A stretch of DNA of 64,000 nucleotides from an uncultured Pseudomonas sp. (GTDB taxonomy: Bacteria; Pseudomonadota; Gammaproteobacteria; Pseudomonadales; Pseudomonadaceae): positions 62,001-126,000 of the forward strand of contig NZ_CAMPHV010000002.1 of the NCBI RefSeq assembly GCF_946886105.1. The letters are read 5' to 3'. The notes below the pieces were generated by a model. The model did no database searches and had not been told where the DNA came from. It was given only the letters and a program-made list of their open reading frames with translations. Positions 60,896-64,000 of this stretch are shown here, in pieces (position 1 is the stretch's first letter; every line of letters begins with the position of its first letter). The position numbers and the translations under genes are program-made.

Positions 60896-61642
60896 TCAGC
60901 ATTCGAGGTTGACCTCCCCCAGCAGCACGCCGTAGGGCCCGAAACTGCGCTCGACCAGTTGCCGCCGGCCATCGGCGTGCATGACCAGAACCGTACTGGC
61001 ACGGGTGCCGTAGCTGCGGGTGGCGATAAAAATGCCCGAGAGCAGGCGTTCGGTGTTCAAGCCCACGCCGGTGTCGGGTAGCTGAGCGTCCTCGACTTGC
61101 TGCGCGTCGTGCAGCAGATCCAGCAAGGAGGGGATTTGCGGCCTGATCAGGCATTCGCTCAGCAGCGCCTTGGCTTTCTCCACCTTGGGCCAGGGCGTAT
61201 CCAGATCGGCATTCGACAGGCCATAAATGCCTTCCGTCAATTGCACGGGTTTGCCGGCGCGTGAATTGAGCAGCCAGAGCTGCTCCCGATCGCCGAGCAA
61301 TAAATTGAAGCCCGAATAGTCCCCGGCACGTTTCGCCAGGTCGTGTAAGAACGCTTCCGGCCCCAGTGAACCGCCCAGGTACTGGACGGACAATTCGCCT
61401 CTGGAGCGGCCCCGCGGCGGCTGGCGCGGGTCGCGGATATTGGTCAGCGCGGCGAAGCGCCCCTGCGGGCCTATGCCCAGCCAGGTGCCGCCGGCCTGCT
61501 GATCGCGCCCGGCGATGACCCCGGGCGCTTCCGGCCACTCGACCAGCGGCAGGGTGGGGCGGTCATAGAATTCGTCACGGTTGGCAGCCAGCAGCAAGGG
61601 CTGCGGATGGCCGGGACGCCAGGCGAAAACGATCAGGCACAT
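60896..61642 (-). CDS. NRDE-family (TANGO2-like) protein
   Basis: This 248-residue protein begins MCLIVFAWRPG, with C2 as a possible Ntn-type nucleophile, and has the NRDE signature AANRDEFYDRP near 19-29, GGTWLGIGPQGRFAALTNIR and the C-terminal TRSYGTRASTVL. The family has an Ntn-like fold and is linked to heme handling in some organisms. It is convergent with the preceding gene. Confidence 0.88.
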   Translation of the reverse strand: MCLIVFAWRPGHPQPLLLAANRDEFYDRPTLPLVEWPEAPGVIAGRDQQAGGTWLGIGPQGRFAALTNIRDPRQPPRGRSRGELSVQYLGGSLGPEAFLHDLAKRAGDYSGFNLLLGDREQLWLLNSRAGKPVQLTEGIYGLSNADLDTPWPKVEKAKALLSECLIRPQIPSLLDLLHDAQQVEDAQLPDTGVGLNTERLLSGIFIATRSYGTRASTVLVMHADGRRQLVERSFGPYGVLLGEVNLEC

Positions 61643-61784
61643 GGAACCCCCCTTGGAGGAACGTTAAGCTTGAAGCCCCCAGCTTGTAGTGCCGGTGCCC
61701 AATTACGCAACTGCCAGTTACTGCTTTACGCTTCCCGCCCATGTCCGCGCCTATTACCATTGCGCTTTGCTTTCGGGGGTGCCG

Positions 61785-62567
61785 ATGGAACTGCTGCTGT
61801 ATTTACTGCTGGGCGCCGCCGCTGGAGTGCTGGCGGGGCTATTTGGCGTGGGCGGCGGCATCATCATCGTACCGGTGCTGGTATTCAGTTTTGCCGCACA
61901 GGGAGTCGACCCGAGCGTGCTGACCCATCTGGCGGTCGGCACCTCTTTGGCGACTATTGTTTTCACTTCGGTGAATTCGGTGCTGGAGCACCAACGCAAA
62001 GGTGCAGTGCGCTGGCCAATCTTCATCTGGATGACTCTCGGCATTCTGCTCGGTGCAGCGCTCGGTGCGGCGACCGCTTCGGCCATTCAGGGCGAGAAAC
62101 TGCAGAAAATCATAGGCGTATTCGCCATTATCATCGCCCTGCAAATGGCTCTCGATCTGAGACCCAAGGCCAGCAGCAGTGTTCCAGGTAAATTTGGCCT
62201 GAGCGTCGCCGGTGGTGTGATCGGCTGGGCTTCGGCGATATTCGGTATTGGTGGCGGCTCGCTCAATGTGCCTTTCCTGACGTGGCGCAGTGTACCCATG
62301 CAGCAGGCGGTGGCGACCTCAGCGGCTTGCGGCCTGCCGATTGCCGTGGCCGGCGCCTTGACCTTTATGTGGCTGGGTTGGGATAAGCCGCAGTTGCCTT
62401 CGTGGAGCCTGGGTTTCGTCTACTTGCCGGCGATGGCCGGGATCGCCGTCACCAGCATGTTTTTCGCCCGTTTCGGCGCACGCCTGGCGCACCGTTTGTC
62501 GCCGCGCCTGCTTAAACGTTTATTTGCCCTGCTGCTGTTTTGCGTGGGCCTGAGTTTTTTGATTTGA
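61785..62567 (+). CDS. TSUP-family (TauE/SafE-like) permease
   Basis: This 260-residue inner-membrane protein has about eight hydrophobic segments. The duplicated glycine motif of the family appears twice: AGLFGVGGGIIIVP near 17-30 and SAIFGIGGGSLNVP near 147-160. Family members move sulfite, sulfoacetate or other anions; the substrate here is unknown. The start at 61785 gives MELLLYLLLGAAAGVLAGLF. It lies 9 bases before lgt. Confidence 0.9.
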   Translation: MELLLYLLLGAAAGVLAGLFGVGGGIIIVPVLVFSFAAQGVDPSVLTHLAVGTSLATIVFTSVNSVLEHQRKGAVRWPIFIWMTLGILLGAALGAATASAIQGEKLQKIIGVFAIIIALQMALDLRPKASSSVPGKFGLSVAGGVIGWASAIFGIGGGSLNVPFLTWRSVPMQQAVATSAACGLPIAVAGALTFMWLGWDKPQLPSWSLGFVYLPAMAGIAVTSMFFARFGARLAHRLSPRLLKRLFALLLFCVGLSFLI

Positions 62568-62576
62568 GGAATTGAA

Positions 62577-63380
62577 ATGCTGCCTTATCCGCAGATAGAC
62601 CCGGTGGCCTTGGACCTGGGATTGGTCAAGATTCATTGGTACGGCCTGATGTACCTGATCGGCATCGGCGGTGCCTGGTGGTTGGCGTCGCGCCGGGTCA
62701 ACGCCTTCGAGCCCAGCTGGAGCAAAGAGAAACTCTCCGATCTGGTGTTCTGGGTGGCCATGGGGGTGATTCTCGGCGGGCGCCTGGGCTATGTGCTGTT
62801 CTACGACCTCGAGTCCTATCTCGATCAGCCGAGTCTGATCCTGCAGGTATGGAAAGGTGGCATGTCATTCCACGGCGGCCTGATCGGCGTGATGCTGGCG
62901 ACCTGGTGGTTCGGCAAGCGCAACGACAAGAGCTTCTTCCAGTTGATGGACTTTATCGCGCCCCTGGTGCCGATCGGCCTCGGTGCCGGGCGCATCGGCA
63001 ACTTTATCAATGCCGAACTCTGGGGCAAGGCCACCGATGTGCCTTGGGCCATGGTCTTCCCCACCGATCCCGAGCAACTGGCGCGCCACCCCTCGCAGCT
63101 GTATCAGTTCGCCCTCGAAGGCGTGGCGCTGTTCGCCATCCTCTGGTTCTACTCGCGTAAGCCGCGGCCGACCATGGCGGTGTCGGGCATGTTCGCCCTG
63201 TGCTACGGGATCTTCCGCTTTATCGTCGAGTTCGTGCGCGTGCCGGACGCCCAGCTCGGCTACCTCGCCGGCGGCTGGTTGACCATGGGCCAGGTGCTCT
63301 GCGTGCCGATGGTGCTTGGTGGCCTCGGGTTGATCTGGTTCGCCTACCACCGCCAAGCCGCCCAAGGAGCCGTACGATGA
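62577..63380 (+). CDS. lgt: Prolipoprotein diacylglyceryl transferase
   Basis: This 267-residue inner-membrane enzyme adds diacylglycerol to the lipobox cysteine, the first step of lipoprotein maturation. It has [16 protein letters not shown], the [14 protein letters not shown] motif, and the signature [17 protein letters not shown]. About seven hydrophobic segments are present. Its stop overlaps the thyA start by four bases. Confidence 0.96.
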   Translation: MLPYPQIDPVALDLGLVKIHWYGLMYLIGIGGAWWLASRRVNAFEPSWSKEKLSDLVFWVAMGVILGGRLGYVLFYDLESYLDQPSLILQVWKGGMSFHGGLIGVMLATWWFGKRNDKSFFQLMDFIAPLVPIGLGAGRIGNFINAELWGKATDVPWAMVFPTDPEQLARHPSQLYQFALEGVALFAILWFYSRKPRPTMAVSGMFALCYGIFRFIVEFVRVPDAQLGYLAGGWLTMGQVLCVPMVLGGLGLIWFAYHRQAAQGAVR

Positions 63381-64000
63381 AACAGTACCTCGACCTGATG
63401 CGCCTGGTGCGCGAGACCGGCACCTTCAAGCAGGATCGCACCGGCACTGGCACTTACAGCCTGTTCGCCCATCAGATGCGCTTCAACCTGGCCGATGGCT
63501 TCCCGCTGGTGACCACCAAGAAGTGCCACCTGAAATCCATCATTCACGAGCTGCTGTGGTTCCTCCAGGGCGACACCAACATCCGCTACCTGAAGGAAAA
63601 CGGCGTGCGCATCTGGGACGAATGGGCCGACGAGAACGGTGACCTCGGTCCGGTCTACGGCTACCAGTGGCGCAACTGGCCGGCACCGAACGGCGAGTCG
63701 ATCGACCAGATCGCCAAGCTGATCGAGATGATCAGGAAAAATCCGGACTCGCGCCGGCTGATCGTCTCCGCCTGGAACCCCGGGCTGGTCGAGCAGATGG
63801 CGCTGCCGCCGTGCCATGCGCTGTTCCAGTTCTACGTCGCCGACGGCAAGCTGAGTTGCCAGCTGTATCAGCGTTCGGCCGACATCTTCCTTGGCGTGCC
63901 CTTCAATATCGCCAGCTATGCACTGCTGACCCTGATGGTCGCCCAGGTCTGCGACCTGCAACCGGGCGATTTTATCTGGACCGGCGGCGACTGCCACCTG
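63377..64000 (+). CDS. thyA: Thymidylate synthase (partial, runs off right edge)
   Basis: The first 208 codons of thymidylate synthase are present; the family is about 264 residues, so about 55 are missing. It methylates dUMP to dTMP with methylenetetrahydrofolate. The nucleophile is C146 in [13 protein letters not shown], and [11 protein letters not shown] and [20 protein letters not shown] are intact. ATG overlaps the lgt TGA, so the two are coupled. dut at 15865 supplies its substrate. Confidence 0.96.
   Translation, partial: MKQYLDLMRLVRETGTFKQDRTGTGTYSLFAHQMRFNLADGFPLVTTKKCHLKSIIHELLWFLQGDTNIRYLKENGVRIWDEWADENGDLGPVYGYQWRNWPAPNGESIDQIAKLIEMIRKNPDSRRLIVSAWNPGLVEQMALPPCHALFQFYVADGKLSCQLYQRSADIFLGVPFNIASYALLTLMVAQVCDLQPGDFIWTGGDCHL

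Overview
The window is a 64 kb piece of a GC-rich Pseudomonas-type chromosome. The genus call rests on diagnostic genes: crc, long-form algC, ptsP, rppH, and the spu polyamine cluster, with lengths and motifs that match Pseudomonas proteins as I remember them. No rRNA, tRNA, CRISPR array, phage or intact insertion sequence was found.

Layout. (1) 1-8211, minus strand: a signalling operon of a PAS-GGDEF-EAL c-di-GMP enzyme, a 1739-residue sensor kinase (2 GAF, 6 PAS), a lone receiver and an Hpt protein cut by the left edge. (2) 8587-18505, core block: desA, crc, pyrE, a DUF4124 protein, then coaBC-dut-algC-argB read leftward, and radC. (3) 18513-29643, polyamine uptake and catabolism: a potF-like binding protein, spuI, and the divergent spuA-spuB-spuC-spuD-spuF-spuG-spuH series. 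Only one binding protein gene (spuD-like) lies before spuF; spuE appears to be missing. (4) 29815-38213, accessory region: small mostly minus-strand genes (esterase, TfoX-N, GNAT, YjbR, duplicated YdhR-like protein with a divergent TetR regulator, cupin, VOC, membrane protein, family 3 solute-binding protein), then an AT-rich island holding a small lipoprotein, remains of a FAD-oxidase paralog, and a secreted NPP1/Nep1-like protein with the GHRHDWE signature. (5) 38388-47166: FAD-linked oxidase, HacB-type acylase, AraC regulator, thioredoxin-fold protein, lysophospholipase, DUF2059, 2OG-Fe(II) oxygenase, DUF523. (6) 47363-64000, core genes in an order resembling PAO1 PA0316-PA0342: serA, D-2-hydroxyglutarate dehydrogenase, FAH-family hydrolase, two SdiA-regulated-type proteins, rpiA, ilvA, DUF2269, HAD phosphatase, rppH, ptsP, a beta-propeller-like protein, NRDE protein, TSUP permease, lgt and thyA (cut by the right edge).

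How it works together. The spu genes form a complete route: ABC uptake (SpuD/F/G/H), gamma-glutamylation (SpuI, SpuB), transamination (SpuC) and hydrolysis (SpuA). A 15-bp near-perfect inverted repeat in the spuI/spuA divergent promoter region is a candidate operator. A-rich CA-type motifs before the spuI start and after spuD would fit Hfq/Crc control, and crc itself is in the window. SerA and the divergent D-2-hydroxyglutarate dehydrogenase are biochemically coupled in Pseudomonas.

The most notable item is the NPP1/NLP toxin-like gene in an AT-rich island. Next are the eroded FAD-oxidase paralog beside it, the duplicated spuG tail that supplies the spuH start region, and several repeat families (REP-type palindromes, a MITE-like pair, and a 168-bp tandem duplication reaching into a gene end). 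Comparisons with PAO1 are from memory and were not checked by alignment.
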